Source: Siphlonurus alternatus
Lineage: Eukaryota; Arthropoda; Insecta; Ephemeroptera; Siphlonuridae
Assembly (NCBI GenBank): GCA_949825025.1
Contig: OX463780.1
Coordinates: forward strand, 38,606,979 to 38,670,978
Length of the DNA stretch: 64,000 bases
Reading direction: 5' to 3'
Translations under genes and position numbers: made by a program
Shown here: in pieces, positions 52,448 to 64,000 of the stretch
Layout: each line of letters starts with the position of its first letter
Position numbering within the stretch: position 1 is the first letter of the stretch
The notes under the pieces: generated by a model
Databases searched by the model: none
What the model was told of the DNA's origin: nothing
What the model saw: the letters and a program-made list of their open reading frames with translations, nothing else

Positions 52448-52543
52448 CCACTTATCTGTGGTGTGACGTCACGTGACTCTCCCATTAGAATTGCATTGGA
52501 GGACAAAGGAAAAGGTTCGTGACGTCAAACCAAAGATAAATGG
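52448..52543. mobile_element. 96-bp foldback carrying mirrored CREs
   Basis: Arms of about 33 bp pair with no net gap (positions sum to 104991): CCACTTATCTGTGG / CCATTTATCTTTGG and then TGACGTCACG in both. Each arm carries a complete CRE (52464-52471 and 52520-52527). It encodes no protein. The shape and size fit a MITE or its solo remnant. No target-site duplication is clear. Confidence 0.6.
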
Positions 52544-54731
52544 CGAGAACTTTTAGATATTATGTAAATAGTAACTATCACAGTTTTCACTCAAATAAAA
52601 AATAGTAAAATCAAGTGACAGTACAATATTAAATTGGATCCTTTATCAAAGGCAAAAGCTTCCAAACATCTGAATTATTTGTACTTACAAAATAAAATAA
52701 AATTAAAAAGAAAGAAATTATAATCTATTGAAACCTGATATATTCGACGACTAATATAATATACCAAACGTGTTAAAGCTAAAAGGCTTAAATCCCTCGT
52801 TATACACGGGGATTTAATTTTAGAGATTTAATCCCCACAAAAACAACGAGAAACTCGATCTGCATGATTACATGCGGTAATTTAATATATTAAATTACGA
52901 CAGTGTTAAATGCGTATACATATGCTTTGTGGTTATATGATATGTTCTATTTAAAATGTATTAATGTCAATTATTAAATTCTCAAATAACGTTGTGAAAG
53001 ATACAGCAAACCACGAGCATTCACCGTAAATGGTGCCACGGAAATTATATATATTATATATAATATATATAATATACGACTTAATATCACATGAGGTTAC
53101 ATGTTCACACTATTAGTTTCAAATCAATTATCATTAATTGTTCAATTGAATGTTAATAGTATATATATTATCTTAAATCAATATAGAGAATAGCAAATAT
53201 TTGGGAGATCAGGAAAATTGATAGCATAATAATTACAGTCACGGTGTGTGAAACGATGCAATAGAAAATATAAATTTAATTTAGATATTTAGATTCTACC
53301 TATAAAGAGAGCATATATATTACATTATAGTTTAATTAGTTTAAATAAGTCGTCATTATATTTATTTATTACTGATATGTCTTATAGAATTGCTGAAAAT
53401 AATAAAATACAGTTCCTTCCAAGTTTTCATTTCAGTGTAAGATATTTATTTCATTCCATCATATTATTTTTTATCATATAGTACATCAAATTACTGTACA
53501 TACGTACATTACTATATATACTATAATATATAGAACACTTGTACTTTTTACTATATAATACAAGGCAAAGAGTACTTTTTTTTAGTAATTCAAATATTTA
53601 TAATTATCACCATATTCTTGTTATGCACTACCTGTTATCAGAAATATCTACTACGAATATAATACATATTAATATATAAGTCGTACTCCCATGTATAAAA
53701 ACATTATGGTGGATGTATTTTTGAATGAAAGAAGCACCTTATGAAGCATTTTATCATAAAATATTCAACAATAACAGCAAAGTTAAAAATATCATTAATA
53801 ATTTAGATGTTGGAAAATATAAGCAGCATCTCTTTTTCTTTTTACGTGTAATAGTCTTTCTATTTTTTTTTTTTTTTATACATCTGTATTTCTGAGCGAT
53901 TCTAAGAAAATTTGTTTTATATTTATACGCACTTTATTTAAATGATAAACATGGGCAAATATGAAGAAGTTGACTGTGCATATTACAGCTGATAATAGCC
54001 TAAATATTAAAAATGCAAATTCAAGGAAAACAGTTTAAAAATAAGCTCTTTTTTTTTAGCACCTTCTCTTTACTTTTATATTTAATGCTTTACAAAATCT
54101 TTAGAATATTCATAAAAACACATTAACGTGGAAGTAAAATATGAATAGAAAAATCATCCCTACCCCCTTCCCTCAAGGAAGATAATATACAGTATATCCT
54201 GCAGTATAAAGAAATTAAAACCATCCCCTCTTAGTAGACCCAAATCAAGCTTTATTGTTGAAAACTTCAACGCTATAATTTTGATAAGATATTCTAAGAG
54301 AGAAAATGTTTAATGTTGATTGCTATCTCGAAGTTTGGGCAAAGTTTAACAAGTGAGCATCATCAAATTTCACGCAAGTAGCACGTGGTTTAACGCTTCA
54401 GATGTTAACTGACATGCATGTGAAAGATATGAATAATATATAAGGTTTATTTTACTATCATAATAGTATTAAAACATGAACATAAAGCACCTGATAGGAT
54501 TGTTTACTGTTCAACTCACGTTCCTCAAGCATAATATTACATATAATATGATAAGTTCAAATCGATAATAATATACCTCTCTTTTTTTATACGTATTTTA
54601 TATTCAAAGCTGATGGTCAAAATTTTATGCATTGAATTTGTTAAAATATATTCTTGAATTCGCGTTACTTTCCTATGACATCACTTCATTTTTTTTTTAA
54701 AGAAATACTTTGATTTTTACTGCATAATATA
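52544..54731. other. AT-rich non-coding stretch
   Basis: Nothing recognised. It has AT-only palindromes near 53047-53078 and poly(T) near 53863-53878. Confidence 0.55.
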
Positions 54732-55030
54732 AGGTCTGTCCGTAAATATATTACAAAATCAGAAAGAATCGATTATTTGTGATGAACCTTATGTTCCATG
54801 TACAGAAGGTTCATCACAAAAAATAAAAAATCGATTCTTTCAGTATTTTTAATTATTTAATTATATTATTAGGTCTGTTCGTAAATACACAATCAGAAAG
54901 AATCGATTTTTTATTTTTTGTGATGAACCTTCTGTACATAGAACATAAGGTTCATCACAAATAATCGATTCTTTCTGATTGTGTATTTACGAACAGACCT
55001 AATAATATAATTAAATAATTAAAAATACTG
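54732..55030. mobile_element. Inverted pair of AGGTCTG-family foldbacks
   Basis: The right copy is 54871-55000 (130 bp), with at least 38-bp perfect inverted termini starting AGGTCTGTTCGTAAATAC. The left copy starts at 54732 (AGGTCTGTCCGTAAATAT) but lacks its right terminus. Its hairpin 54761-54840 is the reverse complement of 54893-54972 with about one mismatch. A 30-bp AT-rich sequence, CAGTATTTTTAATTATTTAA onward at 54841-54870, reappears inverted at 55001-55030, so the palindrome extends beyond the element ends. Inverted duplication or template switching on top of transposition is the simplest account. Confidence 0.8.
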
Positions 55031-58000
55031 CACGTAATGAAAAGATAGACTCAAGCACACAATTATTTGAACTGAGAGTTTTCTCTTCGTCATTCGGGAA
55101 GCAAAAAGAAAGATTCATTGACTCCAGCATATGTTTGTATACGTATGTATTTATAATTTCAAACGTCAATGGAATTCGCGAACTGACCTACAAAAAGTAT
55201 AACGTGTTGAGACACAACAGTTTTATCAGCGGTGAAAATTTATGTGTTTATTACATGTCGTAACTAAAATAAAAAGTATTTAGCATTAATTTTTTTTACA
55301 TTTACTAGCTTATCTTATATAAATCGAAAATTGAGAGGTCGTGAAAATTTTTGCTGTACGTTGTTAGACTACTCAAAGCTCGACCAAATCGGATTATGAA
55401 AGTCAAATTCACAAGGCAGTAAAACCAAGCCACTGATCAGGATGTGGCGGATTGTATCATCTCAAATTTAATGTGGCGTCGAGTTATAAAGTGCGAGTCA
55501 ACTTTGGTAGTAGTCTATTATGTATATTACATGATATCTTACTGGATTGAATTTAGTTGTAATTTAATTAGTATAATTATATGTACATATATTATATATT
55601 ACAATTATATATATTTATAGTGACAAATTCAATTGTTATATGCCTTTAATTAATGAAATAGTAAATGTAGACAGAGAACTTTAGCTACGAGGTTAATAGT
55701 TGGAACTTTAGCATTCCCTGTATTGTAAATTTAATGTTTACTAATAAAACAATATTTTGAATTTTTATCCCATCACTTTTTCTAAAATTACATAACAAAA
55801 TTGTTAGAAAATTGGATTTTCTTATATTTTCTTACAACTTTGAAAATCTACTTATAGTACTGTCATCATATAAAATATTTAACCACATAAGTTTCGTGGG
55901 AATAAATTTGTGACTTAACATCTTGACTTGGACTTTATAAACCCCAAGGATTTATTATGCATGGCCCACAGTTCGGTATTGAGTAGTACACGGTTCGTGG
56001 CTGCTGGTGGCGAACGTAATCGGCCATAAAGCACCAGGGGGTGGTCTGCGGGATCGCCGGGAAGGATAAATCACGAGAGAGCTCTCGCCAGTCATCGCAC
56101 CTTGCATGCATGTCTTACACCCAACCAACACTTTCTATCGGAGAGATGTTGCATGAATTATTAATCGGCTTGCTGTTTTTTGGAATATATTTAGTATGGC
56201 TTCCCAACGTTGTATGCAAATAATTTAATCTATATATGTATATAAGTTATTTTCAACTGAAGTTTTGTACACTGGAAGGTTATTATTTATTATTATAATG
56301 TTAAATCCGATGTTGAATGTTACAATTAAGTTAGATAATTTTTGTGTTTTGAAAATCTGATCCGGGCCGCCCAAAATCAACCACTATATATTATACATTT
56401 CTTGGAAATTTTTATTGTGTATACTAATAATAAATACTTATTATTGTATTTATGTGTAATTATAATTAAATTAAGATGTATCAGCTTCAATCACAGTGAA
56501 AGGGTCATGATGACAGTAACTAACTTCCGTCGCATCCAAAAAGTATATAATTATAAATAATTAAAAAAAAAACTTTTTTTATGATCATGCTTATGCTGAG
56601 CCAATTAGCGAATATTTCGAAAGAAAAATATTTTCCTGGTTCTAAAACAATAAAATATAACAAGTTTTGCGAATTATGCAACTAAATACAAATTAAATGT
56701 ATGAAATGTAAACACTAAATTCTGCATTATAGCTTATATAATGTACATTTTTTGTATTGTTTTATATATTTTATCCTTGTAACAGTTTCTGTTTTTGTGA
56801 CCCTATTTTGTACAGTATAATTTTTTTTAACGCATTAAAAAATAGAAACGAGGATAAAATACTGACGTCCATAAAAAAATTAATTGAGAAATAATATATA
56901 TATGTGGTATTTGATAGTCCTTAAATAATTTGAAGAAAAAAATTATAAATCCAATTAATTCCATATAATTATATGCTATTAAGTTATTATATCAATTGGT
57001 TATATTATAATTTATATTTTTCGGTGACTAATAGCGTTTAAAATAATCATAATAAAGCTTGTTATTAAAAATACAATATATAAAAAGAATATCTCGAGAA
57101 ACACAGAAAATCATTAAACGGTTGTTAAATTTTGGAAATTTCGTTTTTATGATGTGTGTGTGGCTTACTGTATATATTACAAAAGGTAGTTGAATACCCA
57201 AATTGTGCGAGAAAAGGTAAGCTGTACACTCGGATGATATCTCCGTCTAATCTCGCCACCCGTACTTTCACCCCCATGGCACCCACTCCATAATGTAAAA
57301 GGCGAAGACGTGGCGGTATCTTGTTCTGAATTTTTTATCATTCCAAAGCAAGAGTAAAAAAACTTATAAGAGATACTATACTAGAAGGTGAAAGAATATT
57401 AAAGTAGTCTTTTTTTACATTTCTGGTTCATATAAAAAGATAGCATTAAAGTTTTATTCTGTGTATCTCACAAGTATTATAAGGGTTAGTTATTATACAC
57501 GGCATATTATATTCCAGCTTGCTATATCATAGGTATTATATAACTAAAAGAAAAACGTGACACAGAATATAACATTAGTATCAAATTTTCAAAAAAAAAA
57601 AATCTAAATCTAGGCCTAACTATTATGTGAAGACGGAAAAATTTATAAACCATTTGGTTGCTATTCAAATGTTTATTTTAGAATTTGCCACTCTTGAATT
57701 TATGAGTTACAAAAAGAATAAATTATTAAATTTGCATATATTGAAAAAAAAAAATCAATTTTCACTTATACTTTCATTTCATTTCTTGTCTGTTATCTAA
57801 GTGCATGTAAAAAGCCGATCATCCCAAATTGCCAAGACGCTGTGATGATTCTAATCAATAACACTTTCTCTCGACTGATGGACGACGTGGAAATACATGC
57901 CAAGTAGCCGTTTTATGGCAAGACGAGAGCAATGAAAAATTCCAACAAATCTTTAATTTTAATATAGTTTACTATCAGATACTCGACTTAATACACTGAG

Positions 58001-59523
58001 AAAAGATTATAGTGCAATATTTACTAACAATAAGTATATAAGAGTCGTTTCATATTTTCATCAAATTTTTACATTTAAAACAGTTCAATGCATTCATTGA
58101 TTCTCCACTCCCTTTTAAATAAATTATTACTAGGCTTCCGGCCATTTCCGGTAGTAATAATATTTATGGACTTTCTATCAATTTTGGGTTTCCAGCATTG
58201 TTGAAACGTTTTCATTCGGAAGTTTCAATCTTTCGTAAAACTTCAAATTTTTTAATAGTATTTTATTCATATATTATGTCATAAAAAAATGCATCTCGTC
58301 GGACCTTTGACTTCTAAATTATACTTTTTACAATAAAAACTTTATAGTCAAAGCTATTAAAATCTAACAGTTGAAACTACGTGATATTTTTCATAAGCAG
58401 TGAGGAAAGATTTTCCAAGCGTAATAAAGTGTAAAAAAAAAAAAAAAAAATTCACTCAATGGAAGTAAATTAAAATGACACTTCATTGTGTATTATAACA
58501 TTTTTACTTATTGATTTCTTTCATAAACCAATTAATATAACAACAGTAAATTAATTCAGTCTATATATCAATTTCATTAATTCAAATTTCCCCCTTAACC
58601 CGCCTTTCATTACATATATGAAGTTCATTAAAAAAACTAATGCCAAGTGGATATCTTAACTTTTGCATGCAGGTAAATTACAGCCGTATGATTTTTTTTT
58701 TTTTTTCACTTATAAAAGTCACATAATAAAGATAAAACATTTGGTCACAAAATTAAAGTAGACAGTATAGACTTAATGGAAAATTGCACTTCTAGAAATG
58801 AAGAAACCGATCTTATATTGATTGCAAGTGCCAATGCACCATGCGGTAGTTCTGAGGTGAATTGCTTATATGATTCTAATATATTATACAGAACACTGCA
58901 AGAAATATAAGCTTTTAATGGAAAAGTAATTACACTGCAGCAAAAGAGCCATGCAGAGGCACATGCAGTTATAGTAGAACTTTATAATAATGTTAACTTT
59001 GCTGCATTTATAATAATGCATTATTAAACTAAAGTAGAATTCAATAGATACTATATATAGAGAAATTATAATGATTATTATTTAATATGATAATATATAT
59101 TAGTTATAAAATTACAGAGCAAAATACACGTGCACCTTAATGCCATGGTGATATTCTTTGTTCTGAAATTACATAACTTGTATGATATTTTTATAAACTA
59201 GTGATAAATAGGTAATATTAAACACATGTTGCACACGTTATAACGTATGTATTATAATATATACAGAAGTGTAATCTTATATTTAGTAAAAGAGAGCGTA
59301 AAAGAGAGCGTTGCTTATTTGTTCTGTGTCAAGTTCCAATGAAGCCAATTTCTTTTAAGTAAAAAATAAAATATACCTTGTTTTAAATTAAAGGCTTGTC
59401 TAATCATAAGCTCGATATTTTTATTTTATACTATACAGTAACTCGAATTTATTTTAAGTGTATTGTAAGTGAGTTTATCTCATATATTTGCTATATAAAT
59501 TTTAAGTTTACAAGCACAATAAT
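55031..59523. other. AT-rich non-coding stretch with small islands
   Basis: No gene. GC-richer patches lie at 55960-56130 (with CGGCCATAAAGCACC, a Hox/Cdx-like CCATAAA), 57215-57320 and 57820-57915. Frames across these are short and unrecognised. A poly(A) of about 19 lies near 58433. Confidence 0.45.
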
Positions 59524-59854
59524 AATGGACAACATACATGAAAAAAATTTATTGCAGAAATGAATAGAGGGTACCAAATAATGCTACTCTGAATTTTTTC
59601 AGATTTTTTTGAAACCCAAAACTATTTTTAAATAATTATTGAAAGTGCGGCCACGCCCCCTGGGGCGTCAATAGGCGTCCAGTCTCTATCCTTTTTATTA
59701 AGAATTCAGGGGTGCCAACTGAAATCACAAGACTTTCAATAATTATTTAAAAATAGTTCCGGGTCTAAAAAAAATCTGAAAAAACTCAGAGTAGCATAAT
59801 TTGGTACCCTCTATTCATTTCTGCAATAAATTTTTTTCATGTATGTTGTCCATT
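59524..59854. mobile_element. 331-bp foldback element
   Basis: Arms 59524-59646 and 59732-59854 (123 bp each) pair without net gaps (sum 119378) and with only a handful of mismatches. The ends are AATGGACAACATACATG and its complement. The 85-bp centre is GC-richer (GCGGCCACGCCCCCTGGGG). No target-site duplication was seen and no protein is encoded. Confidence 0.8.
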
Positions 59855-59948
59855 GTAGGCGTATATAAAAACAAAAACAAAATAATCACACAAGAATGAT
59901 TTATTTTATTGCATATTTGGATAGAGGACCTCGAGTTATGATATGTTG

Positions 59949-60148
59949 ATATTTTTTTCATATTTTTTTAACCCTCTCTAACACCCTCAAAAACGAGAGG
60001 AAATAAGACGCTGCATGTGACGACATGGTCATGCAACATCTTAACCTATGCTTGCGTGTTAAATATTGCACGATTATGACGTCACAGCGTTGAGCAGCAC
60101 GATTTTGAGGGTGGAAGAGGATTAAAAAAAAATATGAAAAAAAAATAT
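59949..60148. mobile_element. 200-bp foldback element
   Basis: The left end ATATTTTTTTCATATTTTTT followed by AACCCTCTCTAACACCCTCA mirrors the right end TGAGGGTGGAAGAGGATTAA followed by A-rich ATATG repeats. The arms are imperfect, with A-run length differences. The centre contains a CRE octamer at 60077-60084. The 121-codon minus-strand frame crossing it (59958-60323) is an artefact of the repeat. Confidence 0.6.
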
Positions 60149-61194
60149 GTATATATATATATATATATCGGCAACACATAATATATAACTCGTAGACCTC
60201 TATATCCAATAAAAAGAAAATGAAGTTTTCCTTTAAATATTTATCTGTAAATTTTATGAGTAATCTAATGACAACATACAGAATTATATAATTATGCATT
60301 TCTATAGAAGCCTGTATTCTCATTATTTTTTTTATATAAATATAATATGTTGTAAATAATTCTTAACTTTAATAATTACTATATTATAATGCAGTACTGA
60401 AAATAAATTAATGCAGCTGTGGGATGTATAACTGCATGCAGTTATATATATATATATATACATAGCTACAAATATACAGTATAATAGAAAAGCACAACGG
60501 TGCATACTGCAGTTGCATGGTTAGTGTCAATATTGTTTCTGTATTGGAATGCATAGAGCACTTGGCAGCACGAGCAATTACTTGTCAATTCATCTGCACC
60601 GCCTCCTCCTTCCGTATCATCGTCCTACATTCATTAATCATTGAAACAGGCAAGCTAAATCAACATTAATTTTCTCAAGTACCGACCTTTATAACATGGA
60701 GGACTTGCTGAGTTGTAAGACAAAGAAACCCCCTCACATTATATTATAATACTGTGCAGAAATTCAATGTTATTACCGGTACATTTAATATAATGATAAA
60801 AGGAAGACATATACTGCTCCTGAAGATCATATTATTTAATATAAAGTATAAAGTTTTAATAAATTAACAAAATGATGGTATAATTTACATTGTATTCATA
60901 TTATAGATGCATACTGACATAATTATATATTATATGATAATGATTGTTGTATAATTAACATAATTGCTGCAAAATCTGTATTATTATTAGAATAAGGTTT
61001 AATTAGGATTTTTTAATGACACGTGTATTACATTAAATTTGTAATCCTGATGTAAAGGGAAAAAAACTTGAAAACACTTTAAAAATATGTTTACTACTAT
61101 CATCTTAACTTTTACAAATGGCAAATGGCTTGCTAAAAAAAGTGGTTGATTAATTAATTTCATTGTTATCCTCAAACACATTTATTATCCAATA
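60149..61194. other. AT-rich non-coding stretch
   Basis: A short (TA)n lies near 60149-60168 and another near 60442-60461. A patch at 60590-60720 has CATTCATTAATCATTGAAA. Nothing coding. Confidence 0.5.
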
Positions 61195-62420
61195 AGCTCA
61201 TTAATTACTGGTTCAATGAGGACCGGACGTTTTCACGCAGCGGCTGATGGCACTTTAATGACGCGCGGCCCCTCCTTCTGCCGCCTTCTTTGCTGGCAAT
61301 TACCACGGCGGCAGTGTTAGCAGCCGCAGGCGTGGGAAACCAATCGGAAAGTCGCGGGGATGCTTCAATCATTGACGCAATTTTTAAACATCGACTGCAA
61401 TTACCAGGATTTTCAGGCTTACGACAGTTTTTCTCTGGATTTTATACGTGATCGAGTCCAACCTTTTTTTAAATACTGTCTATTTTATTTTGCTCATAAT
61501 TTTGCTATAGCATAATATGTTTAGCAATATCATTTTAACATAATTTATAATGCTGGTATACGTACTGAGGTACGCGTGTCATTAAAGTTGTTCCAAATAA
61601 TATAAATATATCATATCTTGCAAAGCTAATTAATCAGACTTAATTACTGTCTATTAGAGGGGATAATTATTACAAGTAGCAGCCTCTAATTGAAACAATA
61701 TTTAGCAAGCAATATTAATAATTAACACACTCCATTAGTGAGAACTAATCTAGTCTAATTAATCTATATAATGAAAGGGTCAAGAGTGTCAAGACTCACT
61801 CAAGACAAGAAAATAATTTTATATTTATGATTTTATGTATATAGCTATATAGCATGTCATATATTATGCATGCAATATGTATTTGGGTGAAATAAAATAA
61901 ATTTGTATTATTTGTATAATTACAAGCTAACAAGCGTGCCTGAAAATCTGGACGTTAAGTTATGTGATAATTCCGCTTTTATTTAGCTCGCAGTCGGTAG
62001 TGAAAATAAGTGGAAAATGTGTCACCTCCGGAAATTTTTCATGCAGGCGTCAACTTTTGCCCTTTAGTCGTTAAGACTGTAATTGTTCCTCCTTTGACTT
62101 GATTTCAGTGAACACTTTGCATATCTTAAATTTTACAACAAATAATTCACTTTCTGTATACATTGCAGATAGCACTTAATTAAAATCCACCTTTGTTTCC
62201 AAACACACTCCACCATTAAGTGTTAGCAGCAAAACACTCGAGCCACTTGTTTTGCGGTCTATCAACGTGCTAATTAGTGGACGCCAATTCAATCAAGCCG
62301 GTAATTGAATCACCTGCGCGTACCTGTGGTGGCAGCAGTAATCATGCATTGCACAGTAATTGATGTTCCTATATTTACATGTGAATGCATTTTAATGCAA
62401 GCATGGCAGAGTATAATTAT
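61195..62420. promoter_or_regulatory. Candidate developmental enhancer cluster
   Basis: A GC-rich block (61215-61440, including ACGCGCGGCC and CACGGCGGCAG) leads into 900 bp unusually dense in homeodomain cores. Examples are CATTAATTACTGG, CTTAATTACTG, CTAATTAATC, the palindrome CTAATTAG at 62270-62277, GGTAATTGAATC and AGTAATTGATG. NK-type ATTAAGTG/CACTTAA and Sox-like CCTTTGTTTCC are interspersed. There is no coding frame. This composition is typical of conserved regulatory DNA near developmental genes. The target gene is outside the window or unrecognised. Confidence 0.4.
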
Positions 62421-63392
62421 ATAAATACATAAAAACTATGTTGTTGACGACTGCTTTACATTGCATGATGGTTTTAACCTGCATATTATAGTAACGTATG
62501 TACGTACATATATGTATATATCGGTGTTAGTATAAATATATATTATAAACAACATAAACTGATTTCTCCACTTGTAAATATCTCAATTCAAAACTGACCA
62601 TTATCAATTTATTACAATGTATAGCCGATGCTTGTTTCCACTGCCCATTAAAAAGGTCCCTAAAGCTATTTGTAAGCAGAAACCGATAGAATTTCGGGCA
62701 TGGGTTTCTTCTACAGTGCAAGCAGACTTTTATCATAAGAGTTTACGTATAAAACCATGCCCCATGCACGTGACTACTAGCCTGAGCAAATTATAGATTA
62801 AATATATTTTTAACACATAAGTTTTTTCAATCGGTTTTTATAAGATCGTAACAAAAAATGCTTACAGAGCTTGACCGTAATTATGCAATTAGGCATTACC
62901 ATGACGAAAATTAACTTCCGGTGGATGTTTGTGCGCAATTACCAAAGAAAGCGCTGATAAATGAAATTTTTTCTGTAAGAGACCGTCTTCAAAGTGAAGA
63001 AAATAATTTGTATTGACAACACCCACTTGGTGCGAGTTTTTTGGTGCTGTGCTGAGAGTGAAGGTGTGAGAGGGGAAGTATATACAGTTTTATCAGAGAA
63101 AAAAACAACAACATAGTATTGCTATCAGATACAATAAAGCGAATTGTACCGTGTTTTTGCTGCATTTTTTATTATTTTTTTTAAAGGCACCAAAAAAAAA
63201 TATTTTTTTATTTCTAAACTCAGTAATTTTTCTTTTGAATGTTCCAATTATTGATTTAATCAAATATAAAATATTCAATCGTGCTTTGCGAAATCAATAG
63301 TATAAAATATAAATGTTTACTTTCTATAAACAAAAATTTAATATAATTATAATGAAAATAACATGCGATTTAACATCATATTATACCATAAT
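62421..63392. other. AT-rich non-coding stretch
   Basis: Nothing recognised. Frames of 60-69 codons on the minus strand are low-complexity. Confidence 0.5.
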
Positions 63393-63512
63393 AGGTCTGT
63401 TCACAAATCAATCAGATATAATTAATAAATTATTTTCCTTGTATTATCTGTACAGATGATTCATCTGATTATTGATTCATGAATCGATTCTGCATTTACG
63501 AGCAGCTAGCTC
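63393..63512. mobile_element. Decayed AGGTCTG-family foldback
   Basis: The left end AGGTCTGTTCACAAATC and the right end GCATTTACGAGCAGCTAGCT match the termini of the 54871-55000 element with substitutions and a short insertion. The interior ATCTGTACAGAT / GATTCATC retains part of the hairpin. This is a third, older copy. Confidence 0.55.
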
Positions 63513-64000
63513 TAATGTATACGGCTATATAGAGGTAGAAACCATGTTAAAGTTTAAAATGTTTTAAACAATGACCAAAAGAAGTACTATCTTATACTGT
63601 GCTGGTCTCTGTTATACTGCAAAGTATGTGCGTCGTATACTATAAATTGTTGGTAAAAGCATAAACTATTTGGCCGAACTTTTTTTGTCTCCGCGTTTCT
63701 CAAGTCATGATTCTACTGTGAGTTTTACTGCTCCAGACGAGAGACGAGGTTCGCACACACGGAGGAGCATCTGGTCTGCTGCCGTCTTCACAATGTATAA
63801 ATCTACATTCGTAATTCTGAAATTGAATTGACATTGTCGCTTGCTGTTGATTTCATTTGTATGAATTACTGCACTGTTTGTATTGCCATGTTATTTAATT
63901 AAAGTACGTATAATTAAAATATTTTATTGATAAACAACCCTTTGTTTTAAATGATTTTTTTGTTTGAAATAAAAATAATTATATATTGTTGTTATATTAA
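63513..64000. other. Non-coding stretch to window end
   Basis: A modest GC-richer patch at 63690-63800 has no recognised product. The rest is AT-rich. Confidence 0.5.

Noticed and set aside
59958..60323. 121-codon minus-strand frame
   Set aside because: It runs through a foldback element and a TA microsatellite, and its composition is low-complexity.

Overview
The window is 64 kb of very AT-rich eukaryotic DNA. It has long A and T homopolymers, GA, CT and AT microsatellites, and no bacterial-type gene layout. No complete protein-coding gene could be recognised. The short reading frames are scattered and almost all look like chance products of the composition. It reads best as an intergenic or deep intronic stretch of an animal genome. 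An arthropod is favoured, because two SINEs carry a 5S rRNA-like head and a GC-rich core that resembles, from memory, a core common in arthropod SINEs. That assignment is inference.

Most of what can be supported is mobile DNA, and most of that is foldback (palindromic) elements lacking any protein gene. In order they are: a 353-bp short-TIR element (21710-22062) with a second copy at 50666-50993; a 1.95-kb foldback with about 0.9-kb arms, each arm carrying a tRNA-like box A/box B sequence (25879-27830); a 355-bp TTAA-bounded foldback (28880-29234) with a sister at 36322-36699; small foldbacks at 38115-38224, 52448-52543, 59524-59854 and 59949-60148; and an AGGTCTG-terminated family present as an inverted, partly nested pair at 54732-55030 and a decayed copy near 63393. 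Retroelements are two 5S-derived SINEs (23056-23411 and 47881-48243), a less certain tRNA-type repeat (24180-24480), and a 5'-truncated LINE (44920-45630) that keeps the last 134 codons of its ORF2, a poly(A) signal and a perfect 14-bp target-site duplication.

Between these lie GC-richer islands that stand out from the background. They are candidate exons (8611-8817, 12694-12806 and 36094-36221, all minus strand) or cis-regulatory DNA (4585-4815, 6060-6250, 16990-17220, 19215-19440, 34450-34515, 39540-39960, 43020-43330, 55960-56130 and especially 61195-62420). The last is dense in TAAT/ATTA homeodomain cores and would fit a developmental enhancer. The palindromic CRE octamer TGACGTCA occurs 11 times, far above what composition predicts, and seven of those copies sit inside repeats.

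No host tRNA, rRNA or snRNA gene, CRISPR array, operon or viral genome was seen. All gene-level calls are tentative because nothing could be searched.
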